Notes: generated by a model from the sequence alone, not told the origin. Shown: positions 1 through 9,456, counted from the first letter of the stretch. The stretch is DNA of 64,000 nucleotides from Gottfriedia acidiceleris (GCF_023115465.1 NZ_CP096034.1:1674001-1738000), one strand, 5' to 3'. Numbers and translations are program-made.

Positions 1-33
1 AAGATGAAAAAAAGCATGTAAGGAGTAGATGAA

Positions 34-471
34 ATGAATATGAATTTTAATTTTTTTATGAATGATGTTGTCCATACTGCACGTCAAGAAATCGTAGCGG
101 CTGGTTATGCAGAGTTAAAAACACCTGAGGAAGTTGCGCAAGCACTTGAAAAGAAAGGCACTACACTTGTAATGGTAAACTCAGTATGTGGTTGTGCTGG
201 TGGTATTGCTCGTCCTGCAGCAGCACATTCAGTGCACTATGATGCAAGACCAGACCAATTAGTAACTGTGTTTGCAGGGCAAGATAAAGAAGCTACTGCT
301 AAAGCTCGTGAATATTTTACTGGTAAAGCACCATCATCTCCGTCATTTGCACTTTTAAAAGACGGTGAACTTGTTGCGATGGTTGAGCGTCATGAAATTG
401 AAGGTCATGATCCAATGCAAGTCATTCAAAAACTTCAAAATTATTTCGACCAATTTTGTGAAGAAATTTAA
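34..471 (+). CDS. brxB: bacilliredoxin BrxB (YqiW family)
   Basis: Cytoplasmic bacilliredoxin, which in bacillithiol-using Firmicutes removes bacillithiol from mixed disulfides on oxidised proteins. The CGC active site is visible at residues 52-54 within [15 protein letters not shown], and [10 protein letters not shown] is another family stretch. The 145-residue length is normal. The N-terminus [11 protein letters not shown] looks like B. subtilis BrxB rather than BrxA, hence the symbol. The ATG has AAGGAG upstream at normal spacing. A strong terminator follows directly, so it appears to be monocistronic or the last gene of its unit. The family call is firm; choosing B over A rests on remembered sequence. 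Confidence 0.95.
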   Translation: MNMNFNFFMNDVVHTARQEIVAAGYAELKTPEEVAQALEKKGTTLVMVNSVCGCAGGIARPAAAHSVHYDARPDQLVTVFAGQDKEATAKAREYFTGKAPSSPSFALLKDGELVAMVERHEIEGHDPMQVIQKLQNYFDQFCEEI

Positions 472-474
472 ATA

Positions 475-527
475 AAAAAGTACAAAAATTTATGAGGGGA
501 ATTCCATAAATTTTTGTACTTTTTTTG
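475..527 (+). terminator. Rho-independent terminator of brxB
   Basis: A perfect 20-bp stem (475-494 with 505-524, arm AAAAAGTACAAAAATTTATG) with a 10-nt loop, ending in a T run. It starts 4 bases after the brxB stop codon. Confidence 0.9.
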
Positions 528-572
528 TACATAATATTATTATTATGTAAACTGTATTTTAAATGAAGCGTT

Positions 573-767
573 TTAATTAATTATTTTGTAAATAAAATAA
601 AAGATAAAGAAGAAAGATAATGCAGCTAAAGAGCATGTAAAAATTAATAACATTAATGCATCCTTATATGCTGTCTCATCGTTTTTTACGCGAAAAGCGA
701 AGGATTCTGATCTATGTTTTTTTAATTTTCTATATTGGCTTAAATCGATAATATTTGATTGATCCAC
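573..767 (-). CDS. small single-pass membrane protein, unknown
   Basis: A 64-residue protein that I do not recognise. It starts at a GTG preceded by AAAGGAG about 7 bases upstream on the minus strand, which supports translation. The first 38 residues are polar and basic (YRKLKKHRSE), followed by one strong hydrophobic segment (about residues 38-60, ALMLLIFTCSLAALSFFFIF), so it should be a tail-anchored or C-terminally inserted membrane protein with a cytoplasmic N-terminus. It is convergent with brxB and shares the intergenic region with its terminator. No domain is visible; the call rests on the ribosome binding site and the coherent topology. Confidence 0.6.
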   Translation of the reverse strand: MDQSNIIDLSQYRKLKKHRSESFAFRVKNDETAYKDALMLLIFTCSLAALSFFFIFYFIYKIIN

Positions 768-922
768 AACACACCTCTCCTTTGTGTTACTAATATATTA
801 ATTAAATTTTAAAATATTCTAAATAATTAGTAAAGTTGTTTTGCAAACAAATTACTAGCAAATTATGCCATAATTAATGTGAATAAAATTTACTAATATG
901 CTTGAAAGGTAAGTGGGAATTT

Positions 923-1405
923 GTGAAATATACTTTATGTTTTATCAAACGAAATGATGAACTATTAATGTTAAATCGTATAAATGCTCCTACAATGGGA
1001 ATTTGGAATGGTGTTGGTGGAAAAATAGAAAAAGGAGAAACAATCGAAAGATCCGTTCAAAGAGAGATTGCAGAAGAAACCGGTATACAGATTGAATTGA
1101 AAGATATAACTTATAAAGGTAAAGTGACCTGGCATGAAGAAGAAGTGGATTTCGGAGGTATGTACGTATTCCTGGCCAAGGTTTCTAATAGTTTAAAATA
1201 TGATACGCCTTTAAAAATAGATGAAGGAATTTTAGATTGGAAAAAAATTGATTGGGTAATAGATGAAAAAAATCAAGGAGTAGGGGAGTGTATTCCTTAT
1301 TTTCTTCCAATACTATTAAATAATGAGCGAAATCATCACTATTCCTTTTATTATAAGGAGAATAAGGTTGTTGATGTAGTAATAGAAGAGGTTGTTTTAA
1401 TATAA
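923..1405 (+). CDS. Nudix hydrolase (8-oxo-dGTP diphosphatase-like)
   Basis: Nudix-fold pyrophosphohydrolase with a complete Nudix box near the middle (GKIEKGETIERSV followed by REIAEETGI), including the REIAEE catalytic helix that binds Mg. The preceding APTMGIWNGVGG segment fits the MutT-like subgroup that cleans oxidised nucleotides, but substrate cannot be read from sequence. Two starts are possible: TTG at 902 has no ribosome binding site, whereas GTG at 923 follows AAAGGTAAGTGGG and gives the usual N-terminus VKYTLCFIKR, so 923 is chosen. The C-terminal about 35 residues are hydrophobic and basic beyond the core fold. It is a stand-alone gene with its own terminator. Confidence 0.85.
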   Translation: MKYTLCFIKRNDELLMLNRINAPTMGIWNGVGGKIEKGETIERSVQREIAEETGIQIELKDITYKGKVTWHEEEVDFGGMYVFLAKVSNSLKYDTPLKIDEGILDWKKIDWVIDEKNQGVGECIPYFLPILLNNERNHHYSFYYKENKVVDVVIEEVVLI

Positions 1406-1444
1406 TCAAATAATTTATGAATGAATAATGTAATCATTTTTATG

Positions 1445-1476
1445 AAAATACCATTACCAAAATGGTATTTTTTTTA
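1445..1476 (+). terminator. Rho-independent terminator after Nudix gene
   Basis: Perfect 11-bp stem AAAATACCATT / AATGGTATTTT with a 5-nt loop, followed by a T run. Confidence 0.85.
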
Positions 1477-1486
1477 TAAATAAGTA

Positions 1487-1500
1487 TGAAAACGCTTAAA
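1487..1500 (+). promoter_or_regulatory. candidate CcpA cre site
   Basis: TGAAAACGCTTAAA matches the cre consensus TGWAARCGYTWNCW at 13 of 14 positions. It lies about 360 bp upstream of artP, in the only long gap before the operon. Function is inferred from the motif only, and the distance is long for direct repression. Confidence 0.4.
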
Positions 1501-1609
1501 TTAGGGGGAATTCAGGTATTCGGAAATGTAAAATGTAGTGATTTGCAAGATTTGTCGAAAATTTATTGAAAAGTTTGAAAAGTTTAATAACAACTCTTTT
1601 ATTCGCTTA

Positions 1610-1648
1610 TTTGAATAAATATATAAACGTAATGAATATTAATGAAAA
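1610..1648 (+). promoter_or_regulatory. candidate tandem ArgR/AhrC boxes
   Basis: Two 18-bp sequences resemble the ARG box consensus TNTGAATWWWWATTCANA: TTTGAATAAATATATAAA at 1610-1627 and AATGAATATTAATGAAAA at 1631-1648. They are separated by 3 bp, the usual spacing of paired ARG boxes. Each deviates mainly in the right half. They lie 210-250 bp upstream of artP. Confidence 0.45.
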
Positions 1649-1754
1649 TATATTTTTTAAAATATCCCTGTAAAATGAAGCTATATCTAATTTTTTTGTC
1701 GAAATACTGAAAAATATATTTGCATATTTATTAGTATGTGTTAAAATTCATTTT

Positions 1755-1772
1755 GTGGAATAATTATTCATT
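1755..1772 (+). promoter_or_regulatory. candidate ArgR/AhrC box close to artP
   Basis: Contains the perfect dyad GAATAATTATTC (core of the ARG box), lying about 90 bp upstream of the artP start, where an arginine-responsive ArgR/AhrC hexamer could affect transcription. Together with the upstream pair it supports arginine or a related amino acid as the importer's substrate. Confidence 0.5.
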
Positions 1773-1858
1773 CGAAAAAAATGGTTGTTTAATAGAATAC
1801 TAATAAAGATAATATAAATAATAAGTTTGAATTTTTAAAAAATTAGGGGGAAGCATTA

Positions 1859-2614
1859 ATGAAAAAAATAGTCGGAGTTTTAGCTGCATCAGCATTATCA
1901 ATTGGAATGTTATCTGCTTGTAACAAGTCAGATGATAAAACCTTAACCTTAGGAACAAGTGCGGATTATAAGCCTTATGAATTTATTGACACAAAAAATG
2001 ACAAAATAGTCGGATTTGATGTTGATTTAGCTAAAGCGCTTGGTAAAAAAACTGGATACACAATTAAAGTAAAAGATATTGATTTTAACTCATTAATTAC
2101 TGCGATGAATGCAGATAAAGTAGATTTTATTATGGCCGGTATGAAAAAGACACCTGAGCGTGCCAAAAATGCAGATTTTACTGAATCATATTTCACTGAT
2201 CAAAATGAAATAGTTGTAAATAAAGATTCAAACATTAAAAGTGTTGAAGATTTAAAAGGAAAAACAGTTGGTGTACAAGCTGGTTCAATTCAAGAAACAA
2301 AAGCAATTGAAGTTTCTAAAAAGATTGGATTTAAAGTTGAAAACCGTAACCGTATCCCTGAGATGGTAGAAGAATTAAAAGCTGGAAGATTTGATGCTGT
2401 TGTTATCGAACAATCTGTAGCTAGTGGTTATCTAAATAAATTACCTGAAATGCAAGGTGAATTAATGCAAGATTTCTTTGAACAATCTGGTTCAGCAGTA
2501 GCTCTTCCAAAAGGAAGTAAATTAACACCTAAATTTGATAAAGCACTAAAAGAATTAAAAGAAGATGGAACTGTTGATAAATTAATTAAAAAATGGTTCG
2601 GTGAAATAAAGTAA
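1859..2614 (+). CDS. artP: arginine-type ABC transporter substrate-binding lipoprotein ArtP
   Basis: Extracellular substrate-binding protein (SBP_bac_3 family) of a polar amino acid importer. A lipoprotein signal is clear: MKKIVGVLAASALSIGMLSAC with the lipobox Cys at residue 21. The mature part carries the family stretches LTLGTSADYKPYEF, VGFDVDLAKALGKK, ITAMNADKVDFIMAGM and LKGKTVGVQAGSIQE. At 251 residues it is normal length and very like B. subtilis ArtP (YqiX). It is the first gene of a unit with an aminotransferase, permease and ATPase. The ATG has AGGGGGAAG upstream. Candidate ARG boxes precede it. Binding arginine is inferred from family and neighbours. Confidence 0.92.
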   Translation: MKKIVGVLAASALSIGMLSACNKSDDKTLTLGTSADYKPYEFIDTKNDKIVGFDVDLAKALGKKTGYTIKVKDIDFNSLITAMNADKVDFIMAGMKKTPERAKNADFTESYFTDQNEIVVNKDSNIKSVEDLKGKTVGVQAGSIQETKAIEVSKKIGFKVENRNRIPEMVEELKAGRFDAVVIEQSVASGYLNKLPEMQGELMQDFFEQSGSAVALPKGSKLTPKFDKALKELKEDGTVDKLIKKWFGEIK

Positions 2615-2710
2615 TACGTAAGATTTTAATAGTCTAAAAGATAAACCAATAGGGTATGGCGAGAAATATAGAAATGATAAGTTTTTGTTGTAATCAGGGA
2701 GGAATTATTG

Positions 2711-4051
2711 ATGGAAAAAGATTGGAGTCACTTATTAGAGAAAATGCCTTTACGTCTTGCGCCAAGCATGGCAAAGGATCATCCTAACTTACCAGTTGTA
2801 AAGGAAGAAGGCTGTTACTACTATGGTGTAGATGGTAAAGAGTACTTAGACTTTACATCTGGCATTGCTACTACAAATGTTGGACATCGTCATCCAAAAG
2901 TAGTACAGGCAATTAAAGATGGCGCAGATTCTTTAGCACATGGTCCATCGGGTGTCATTATTTACGAATCGATTTTAAAGCTAGCAGATGAGTTGGCTGA
3001 AATTCTTCCTGGTAACTTAGATACTTTCTTTTTTGGTAATAGTGGAACTGAAGCGATTGAAGGTGCTATTAAGCTAGCTAAACATGCTACTAAACGTCCT
3101 TATATTGTTTCATTTATTGGTTGTTTCCATGGCCGTTCTATGGGAGCATTAAGTGTTACGACATCAAAAAGTAAGTATCGAAAATTTTTACAACCAACAG
3201 GCTCTTATCAAATTCCTTATGCAAATGTTTCAGAATGCCCTGAAGGTTATGATGAAGAACAATATGTAGTAGAGCAATTAGAAAAAGATTTTAAACGATT
3301 ATTTAATCATCAAGTAACTCCAGAAGAAGTTGCTGCAGTTATTGTAGAGCCAGTTCTAGGTGAAGGTGGATATGTAGTACCACCTAAAGCATGGTTAAAG
3401 AAAATACGAGAAATCTGTGATAAAAATAATATTTTACTAATTTTTGATGAAGTTCAAACTGGATTTGGTCGTACAGGAGATTGGTTTGCTGCACAAACTT
3501 TTGATGTAACGCCAGATATTATGGCAATTGCAAAAGGTATTGCAAATGGTATTCCTTTAAGTGCTACTGTAGCATCAAATGAACTAATGAAACAGTGGCC
3601 ACTAGGTAGTCATGGAACAACATTTGGAGGGAATCCAATAGCTTGTTCAGCTGCACTTGCTGTTTTAGAAATTATTAAAGAGGAAAAGCTTTTAGAAAAT
3701 ACAAGAGAAGTCGGAGCTTATGCAGTAGAAAAATTGAATGCATTAAAAGAGAAGCATCCGGTAATTGGAAGCATTCGCTCAATTGGTTTAATGATTGGTA
3801 TTGAAATCATTAATCCAGCTACAAAAGAACCAAACGGTGATGGATTATTTAAAATTCTTGATCTTGCTTTGGAAAAAGGTGTTTTATTCTACTTCTGTGG
3901 TAATAACAGTGAAGTAATTCGAATGATTCCACCATTAACAGTTACAAAGAATCAAATCGATGATGGGTTAGCAATCTTAGATGAAGCATTAACAGAATAT
4001 GAGCAATCCATTGGATATGAATTATATGAAACAAAGGGCATTGGTTTCTAA
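2711..4051 (+). CDS. class III PLP aminotransferase (GabT/ornithine-type)
   Basis: Pyridoxal-phosphate aminotransferase of the acetylornithine/ornithine/4-aminobutyrate group. Visible family features are [17 protein letters not shown], the [10 protein letters not shown] motif, [13 protein letters not shown], the PLP-binding Lys at about residue 275 in AIAKGIANG, and [15 protein letters not shown]. About 446 residues is normal. The ATG at 2711 follows GGGAGG at a better distance than the TTG just before it. It lies between artP and artQ in the same direction, so it probably acts on the imported amino acid or a breakdown product (ornithine, GABA or similar). The exact donor cannot be read from the sequence. 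Confidence 0.88.
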   Translation: MEKDWSHLLEKMPLRLAPSMAKDHPNLPVVKEEGCYYYGVDGKEYLDFTSGIATTNVGHRHPKVVQAIKDGADSLAHGPSGVIIYESILKLADELAEILPGNLDTFFFGNSGTEAIEGAIKLAKHATKRPYIVSFIGCFHGRSMGALSVTTSKSKYRKFLQPTGSYQIPYANVSECPEGYDEEQYVVEQLEKDFKRLFNHQVTPEEVAAVIVEPVLGEGGYVVPPKAWLKKIREICDKNNILLIFDEVQTGFGRTGDWFAAQTFDVTPDIMAIAKGIANGIPLSATVASNELMKQWPLGSHGTTFGGNPIACSAALAVLEIIKEEKLLENTREVGAYAVEKLNALKEKHPVIGSIRSIGLMIGIEIINPATKEPNGDGLFKILDLALEKGVLFYFCGNNSEVIRMIPPLTVTKNQIDDGLAILDEALTEYEQSIGYELYETKGIGF

Positions 4052-4129
4052 CCAGTGCTCTTTATCTAAACAGACTTTGTCGAATAAACTTTGCAATTTA
4101 AAAGACAAATAGTAAAGGAGTACTACAAT

Positions 4130-4789
4130 ATGAACTTAGATTTTTCTCAAATTGTCCCTTCAATTCCATATATATTGGCCGGATTAAAATTAACACTATT
4201 AGTAGTTGTTTGTTCAATTTTATTAGGTCTTGTTTTAGCAATATTACTTGCATTAATGAAAATTAGCCGTTCAAAATGGTTAGTTGTAATAGCTGATTTT
4301 TATACTTCAATTTTTCGTGGAACACCGATGGTTTTGCAATTAATGATTATTTATTATGGGTTACCACAATTAATTGGTTTCGACATCGAAAAGTTTCCAG
4401 CAGCGGTATTGGCTTTTGGTTTGAATTCAGGAGCTTATGTATCAGAGATTATCCGTGCAGGTATACTAGCAGTAGATAAAGGGCAACAAGAAGCTGCTTC
4501 AGCTTTAGGAATTCCTTACCGTAAAATGATGTCAAAAATTATTTTACCTCAAGCATTTAAAAATATTTTACCAGCTTTAATGAATGAGTTTATTACGTTA
4601 ACGAAGGAATCAGCAATGGTAACAGTAATTGGTGCATCTGATTTAATGAGAAGAGCATTCTTAGTAGGTGGGGAAACTTACTCATTTATGGAGCCACTTA
4701 TTTTTGTAGCTGCAATTTATTACATTATCATTATGATCCTATCACTTCTAGGTAAATCTGTTGAAAGGAGAATGCGTACAAATGATTAG
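4130..4789 (+). CDS. artQ: amino acid ABC transporter permease ArtQ
   Basis: Inner-membrane permease (HisM family) of the polar amino acid importer. It has several membrane segments (about residues 13-45, 60-80, 90-110 and 185-210) and the cytoplasmic loop contacting the ATPase ([30 protein letters not shown]). The ATG at 4130 has AAAGGAG at optimal spacing. An upstream TTG that would extend the protein by 13 residues lies before this site and is rejected, giving 219 residues. It overlaps artR by 8 bases, indicating translational coupling. Confidence 0.92.
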   Translation: MNLDFSQIVPSIPYILAGLKLTLLVVVCSILLGLVLAILLALMKISRSKWLVVIADFYTSIFRGTPMVLQLMIIYYGLPQLIGFDIEKFPAAVLAFGLNSGAYVSEIIRAGILAVDKGQQEAASALGIPYRKMMSKIILPQAFKNILPALMNEFITLTKESAMVTVIGASDLMRRAFLVGGETYSFMEPLIFVAAIYYIIIMILSLLGKSVERRMRTND

Positions 4790-5504
4790 AATTACTAATT
4801 TAAATAAAAGCTTTGGAAATGTTCATGTATTAAAAGGAATAACAACTATAATTGAGCAAGGATCTGTTGTAGCTGTAATTGGCCCATCTGGTTCTGGAAA
4901 GTCTACATTTTTACGTTGTATGAATTTATTAGAAGCTCCTTCAAATGGTGAAATTTGGATGGATGATATTGAAATTACAAATCCTAAAAGTAATATAATG
5001 AAAATTCGAGAAGATGTAGGTATGGTATTCCAGCATTTTCATTTGTTCCCACATATGACAGTTCTAGAAAATATTACGTATGCCCCAATTAATGTAAAAG
5101 GTATGAGTAAGGCTAAAGCAGAAGAAAATGCAAAGGCACTACTTGAAAAAGTTGGACTTCTTGAAAAAGCAAACGTTTATCCTCCTAAACTTTCAGGTGG
5201 TCAAAAACAACGTGTAGCTATAGCAAGAGCACTTGCAATGGAACCTAAAGTAATGCTATTTGATGAACCAACATCAGCTCTAGATCCAGAGATGGTAAAA
5301 GAAGTACTTGAAGTAATGAAATCATTAGCTCATACTGGTATGACAATGGTCATCGTTACACATGAAATGGGTTTTGCAAAGGAAGTTGCAGATCGAATTC
5401 TATTCTTAGACGAAGGAAATCTAGTTGAGGATTCAACTCCAATCGAATTATTTACAAGACCAAAAACAAATCGTGCTAAGTTATTCCTTGAGAAAGTTTT
5501 ATAA
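4782..5504 (+). CDS. artR: amino acid ABC transporter ATP-binding protein ArtR
   Basis: ATPase that powers the importer. It carries Walker [10 protein letters not shown] at residues 34-42, the Q-loop [12 protein letters not shown], the signature [14 protein letters not shown] near residue 136, Walker [14 protein letters not shown] near 157 and the switch histidine in VIVTHEM. At 240 residues it is standard for the HisP/GlnQ group. The ATG overlaps the end of artQ and has GAAAGGAGA upstream. A terminator follows, so the unit is artP, aminotransferase, artQ, artR. Confidence 0.94.
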   Translation: MIRITNLNKSFGNVHVLKGITTIIEQGSVVAVIGPSGSGKSTFLRCMNLLEAPSNGEIWMDDIEITNPKSNIMKIREDVGMVFQHFHLFPHMTVLENITYAPINVKGMSKAKAEENAKALLEKVGLLEKANVYPPKLSGGQKQRVAIARALAMEPKVMLFDEPTSALDPEMVKEVLEVMKSLAHTGMTMVIVTHEMGFAKEVADRILFLDEGNLVEDSTPIELFTRPKTNRAKLFLEKVL

Positions 5505-5529
5505 GTCATTTAATCACTTAAATTTGAAG

Positions 5530-5565
5530 AATCCCTACTTTTCATCAGAAAAGAGGGATTTTTTT
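5530..5565 (+). terminator. terminator of the artPQR unit
   Basis: Stem AATCCCT-ACTTTTC with GAAAAG-AGGGATT around a 4-nt loop, followed by seven Ts. Confidence 0.85.
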
Positions 5566-5837
5566 ATTGACAAAAAATTCATTGAATTGCTTAAAAAATG
5601 TCTAAATTTGTTTTAGGTTTGTAAGCCAACAGGTGTTTCTTGTATTTCGACTTCAGCTCGTTCTCAAATTCTACAAAAAAATTTTTAATCATTAGAACTT
5701 GTTAATTTTTGTCTATCGAAAACATTTATTAAAGTGGATCAAAATGAAATAAAATTATCTTAGTTTCTAAATATTCTTTTATTTTAATTGCACTAATATT
5801 TGCAAATTTTCAAGAAATAAAAACTTGAAAGGAGAGT
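5566..5837. other. AT-rich gap before the DUF485/symporter pair
   Basis: No credible coding sequence or RNA was seen. It must hold the promoter for the downstream pair, but I could not single out a convincing -35/-10 or cre site. Confidence 0.5.
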
Positions 5838-5840
5838 ATG

Positions 5841-6188
5841 ATGATGGAATTGGACCAAAACTCTAGTACGAGTATAACTCAAAGCAAATACTCGGAAGTT
5901 GCAAAATCTCATGAGTTTAAACAGTTACTGAAAGCAAAAAGAAAGTTTATTCTGCCAATGTCATTATTCTTTTTTTGTTTTTACATTGCTTTACCATTAA
6001 TGACTTCTTACTCTAAAGCACTTAATACAAAAGCATTTGGAGAGGTAACATGGGCTTGGATGTTTGCATTTGCTCAATTTATTATGACTTGGGTATTATG
6101 TTTGATTTACAGTAAAAAAGCTGAATCCTTTGACAAAATGGCAGAAGGAGTATTGGAAAAGTTAAATAAAGGTGGGGAGGAAATTTGA
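5841..6188 (+). CDS. DUF485 membrane protein (YwcB-like)
   Basis: Short two-helix membrane protein of the DUF485 family, normally encoded just before an acetate/solute:sodium symporter (the ywcB-ywcA arrangement in B. subtilis). Membrane segments lie at about residues 37-60 (FILPMSLFFFCFYIALPLMT) and 72-95. Three ATGs in a row follow AAAGGAGAG; the second (5841) has the best spacing, but the first or third would change only one residue. The stop overlaps the TTG start of the symporter. Its role is thought to be assisting or regulating the symporter; this is from genomic association, not sequence. Confidence 0.85.
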   Translation: MMELDQNSSTSITQSKYSEVAKSHEFKQLLKAKRKFILPMSLFFFCFYIALPLMTSYSKALNTKAFGEVTWAWMFAFAQFIMTWVLCLIYSKKAESFDKMAEGVLEKLNKGGEEI

Positions 6189-7735
6189 ATACGACGGCAT
6201 TTACATTATTTTTAATGATTGTACTAGGAACGCTTGTTATTACATATTACGCTTCTAAAAAAACAAAAGATGCGAAAGATTTTTATACCGCAGGAGGTGG
6301 ATTGACTGGATGGCAAAATGGATTTGCAATTGCAGGTGACTATATGTCAGCGGCATCCTTTTTAGGAATTGCAGGTGCGATTGCTTTAACTGGATTCGAT
6401 GGATTTTTCTATAGCATCGGATTTTTGGTTGCATATTTAGTCGTTTTATATTTAGTTGCAGAGCCTTTACGAAATCTAGGAAAATACACGTTAGCAGATA
6501 TGATTGCTGCGCGATTTGATCAAAGAAAAGTAAGAGGGGTAGCTGCGTTAAATACAATGACGATTTCAATCTTTTATATGATTGCACAACTAGTTGGTGC
6601 TGGTGCACTGATTAAATTATTACTAGGAATTGATTATACGACTGCTGTTTTAATAGTAGGTATTTTAATGACTGTTTATGTAATATTTGGAGGTATGAGG
6701 GCTACTAGTTGGGTGCAAATCGTAAAGGCAATCCTTCTTATGCTTGGAACATTAGTCATTTCAATCATCGTTTTTGCTAAATTTAATTTCAACATTAATG
6801 AAATGTTTAGCCAAATGAGAACGGCAACTCCTCTAAAGGACTCGTTTTTAAATCCAGGTGTAAAATATACAAATGGATTAGATACCATTTCATTAAATTT
6901 GGCACTGGTTCTTGGAACTGCCGGTTTACCTCATATACTGGTCCGCTTCTTTACAGTGAGTGATGCGAAAACAGCACGAAAATCAGTCGTTTATGCAACA
7001 TGGTTAATCGGAGCATTTTATATCATGACGATTTTCCTTGGATTTGGGGCAGCAGCATTTGTTGGAAATTCTGAGATAATAAAAGCAAATCCAGCAGGAA
7101 ATATGGCAGCGCCACTTTTAGCTGAAGTATTAGGTGGTAACTTTTTATTTGCTTTTGTTTCAGCTGTAGCATTTGCAACTATACTTGCCGTAGTAGCAGG
7201 GCTAGTATTAACTGCTGCATCTGCGTTTGCACATGATTTTTACAATGAAATCTTAAAACAAGGTAAAGCAACTGAAAAAGAGCAAGTTTCAATGGCTAGA
7301 TATGCTTCGATTGGAGTTGCTTTAATCTCAATCTTACTTGCAATATTTGCACAAACATTAAATGTTGCCTTTTTAGTATCCTTAGCATTTGCTGTTGCTG
7401 CAAGCGCGAACTTACCAGTCATACTCTTTACAATCTATTGGAAACGTTTTAATACGACTGGCGCAATTACTGGTATGTTAACTGGATTAATATCTGCAAT
7501 CATACTAGTAGCAATAAGTCCAAATATTTGGAGTCCAATAGAAGGAAAAGCCATTTTTGTTGGAGATCCATTCATTAATTTAACGAATCCGGGGATTATA
7601 TCGATTCCTTTAGGATTCATAGCCGCTTATTTAGGTACAATTCTTTCAAGTAAGAAAGAAAATGAAGCTAAATTTGATGAAATTCTTGTGAAGTCAAATA
7701 CTGGTCATGGTATTTCAAGTATTTCTACGCATTAA
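6185..7735 (+). CDS. cation/acetate symporter (ActP/YwcA-like, SSS family)
   Basis: Sodium:solute symporter family permease, 516 residues with about 13 membrane helices. Characteristic segments are DFYTAGGGLTGWQNGFAIAGDYMSAASFLGIAG near the N-terminus and LPHILVRFFTVSDAKTAR in the middle, both typical of ActP-type acetate/short-chain carboxylate transporters. It starts at TTG with GGGGAGG upstream, overlapping the stop of the DUF485 gene. The acetate substrate is inferred from the family. A bidirectional terminator separates it from the convergent thioesterase. Confidence 0.9.
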   Translation: MNTTAFTLFLMIVLGTLVITYYASKKTKDAKDFYTAGGGLTGWQNGFAIAGDYMSAASFLGIAGAIALTGFDGFFYSIGFLVAYLVVLYLVAEPLRNLGKYTLADMIAARFDQRKVRGVAALNTMTISIFYMIAQLVGAGALIKLLLGIDYTTAVLIVGILMTVYVIFGGMRATSWVQIVKAILLMLGTLVISIIVFAKFNFNINEMFSQMRTATPLKDSFLNPGVKYTNGLDTISLNLALVLGTAGLPHILVRFFTVSDAKTARKSVVYATWLIGAFYIMTIFLGFGAAAFVGNSEIIKANPAGNMAAPLLAEVLGGNFLFAFVSAVAFATILAVVAGLVLTAASAFAHDFYNEILKQGKATEKEQVSMARYASIGVALISILLAIFAQTLNVAFLVSLAFAVAASANLPVILFTIYWKRFNTTGAITGMLTGLISAIILVAISPNIWSPIEGKAIFVGDPFINLTNPGIISIPLGFIAAYLGTILSSKKENEAKFDEILVKSNTGHGISSISTH

Positions 7736-7745
7736 TCATAATGAG

Positions 7746-7790
7746 AAAAAAGAAACTGGAGAAAATTTTTCAGTTTCTTTTTTATTTAGG
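7746..7790. terminator. bidirectional terminator between symporter and ykhA
   Basis: Perfect stem AAAAAAGAAACTG / CAGTTTCTTTTTT; A and T tracts on both sides allow it to serve both convergent genes. Confidence 0.85.
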
Positions 7791-7801
7791 AACATATTAA
7801 T

Positions 7802-8326
7802 TTACTCATCACTTTGTTTTAATTTTAAAGGTTTTGTAGAGATAATCGTTTCTATGTTTTTACTGATTAATTTATTATTTTTACGATTTTCAATTCTTGC
7901 TTTTGCTATTTCAGCAAGTTCGCGTTCTTCTTCGGTTTCAAGAATGATAGATGGAACTGGTACCGTTTTATTATCTTTCATTCCAACAAATGTTAGAAAT
8001 GAAGTAGCTGCAACACGGCGATTACCTGTAATCAAGTTCTCTGCAATCGCTTTTACGAAAATTACCATTGATGAAGTACCTGTAACGACGACAAAGGATT
8101 CATAAGAGATACAATCCTCTTCTGTAACAGGATGTAAGAAGTCTACATGGTCAATCGAAGCAGTTACACATTTCAATCTTGCATGTTTAGAAGCAGTAAT
8201 TGAAGCAGTCATATCCATATCTGCAAGAATTTTTCCACCAAATAAAGTTTGGTGATTGTTTAAGTCAGTAGGGAAAACTCGAACGGTTAATGCTGAACGC
8301 GATTCATGGCAATATTTTGAACTCAT
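7802..8326 (-). CDS. ykhA: acyl-CoA thioesterase, hotdog fold (YkhA family)
   Basis: Cytoplasmic acyl-CoA hydrolase. The hotdog-fold signature PTDLNNHQTLFGGKILADMD is followed by VTASIDHVDFLHPV, both typical of the YkhA/BACH group that hydrolyses acyl-CoA to free acid and CoA. At 174 residues with one hotdog domain plus a charged C-terminal tail, it matches the family length. The ATG is preceded by AAAAGGTGTG on the minus strand. It is transcribed convergently to the symporter. The chain-length preference is unknown. Confidence 0.92.
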   Translation of the reverse strand: MSSKYCHESRSALTVRVFPTDLNNHQTLFGGKILADMDMTASITASKHARLKCVTASIDHVDFLHPVTEEDCISYESFVVVTGTSSMVIFVKAIAENLITGNRRVAATSFLTFVGMKDNKTVPVPSIILETEEERELAEIAKARIENRKNNKLISKNIETIISTKPLKLKQSDE

Positions 8327-8474
8327 AAATTCACACCTTTTATTAGAATAATGATATTTTTACCAATCTATTTTTTATTAAGCGTAATTATGAGATGAAA
8401 TTTTCATTAGAAATATTGACCTATTCAATGAATCAAATACTACATAAAGTAAAGCATAAATAATAGGTGATCTT

Positions 8475-9434
8475 ATGTATAGAATTGGTTCAAGGATTGT
8501 TAAAACGGCGTTAGGGAGTGCAGTTGCAATTTTTATTGCGCAATCAGTGGGAGTTCATTTTTACTCATCTGCGGGTACATTAACAATATTATGTATACAA
8601 ACTACTAAAAAGCGTTCATTAGATACAGCATTAAGAAGATTGTCTGCATGCGTGCTGATCATCCTTTTTTGTATTTTTTTCTTTCATATTTTTGGTTATA
8701 CACCTTTAGCGATTGGAATATTACTATTATTTTTTATTCCAAGCTTAGTAAGGCTTAAAATTCAAGAAGGAGTCATTTCTAGTGCTGTTATCATGTTACA
8801 TCTATATGGTCTAAAAAAAATTACAGTACCAATTATAGTAGATGAGTTAACTGTAATTGTAATAGGAATTGGTGTAGCGTTACTTTGTAATTTATATATG
8901 CCTAGTTTAGATGATCAAATAAAAAACTTTAAAGTACAAATTGATTCTAAATTTTGTTTTATTTTTGAGAAGATTTCTATTTATTTAAAAGAACCAGCTA
9001 ATAAGTGTTTTTTAGAAGAATATGATGAAACTGTAAAATTACTTAAAGAAGCAAAAAGAATTTCGAAATTAGAAATTGATAATCATTATTTTAAATCATC
9101 CAATGATGAAGATTATGAATACTTTTTATTAAGAGAACGGCAACTTGAAATAATCCACCGTATCATTGACACAGTTTGTGACATTAAAGTAAGCAACGAA
9201 CAATCTCATATTTTATCCAAATTTTTTAATGATTTAAGCTTTTCAATAAATCCAATTATAAGTGGCGTTATCTGCTTACATCAGTTGGAAGAAATTTATC
9301 ACATGTTTCGTGAAATGCCACTACCACAAACATCTGATGATTTTGAAACTCGTGCAGCGGTTTTAACCATCATCAATGAAATGGAAAGTTTTTTGATTAT
9401 GAAATCAAAGTATAAGGGGAAATACGTTAAGTGA
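8475..9434 (+). CDS. yqjA: YqjA-like aromatic acid exporter family membrane protein
   Basis: Membrane protein of the ArAE_1 family: N-terminal half with about six hydrophobic segments (residues 10-135) and a cytoplasmic helical C-terminal half rich in charged residues. The start MYRIGSRIVKTALGSAVAIFIAQ and TLTILCIQTTKKRS fit B. subtilis YqjA, which is about the same length (319 here). The family is annotated as putative aromatic acid exporters, but the substrate is not proven. It lies 22 bases before the L,D-transpeptidase, so the two are probably co-transcribed. The start has TAGGTGAT upstream. Confidence 0.85.
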   Translation: MYRIGSRIVKTALGSAVAIFIAQSVGVHFYSSAGTLTILCIQTTKKRSLDTALRRLSACVLIILFCIFFFHIFGYTPLAIGILLLFFIPSLVRLKIQEGVISSAVIMLHLYGLKKITVPIIVDELTVIVIGIGVALLCNLYMPSLDDQIKNFKVQIDSKFCFIFEKISIYLKEPANKCFLEEYDETVKLLKEAKRISKLEIDNHYFKSSNDEDYEYFLLRERQLEIIHRIIDTVCDIKVSNEQSHILSKFFNDLSFSINPIISGVICLHQLEEIYHMFREMPLPQTSDDFETRAAVLTIINEMESFLIMKSKYKGKYVK

Positions 9435-9456
9435 AATTAAAAAGGAGTTGCTTTAA

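Noticed and set aside
6255-6608. 117-codon minus-strand frame inside the symporter gene
   Set aside because: Shadow of the symporter; no ribosome binding site and leucine/glutamine-biased nonsense composition.
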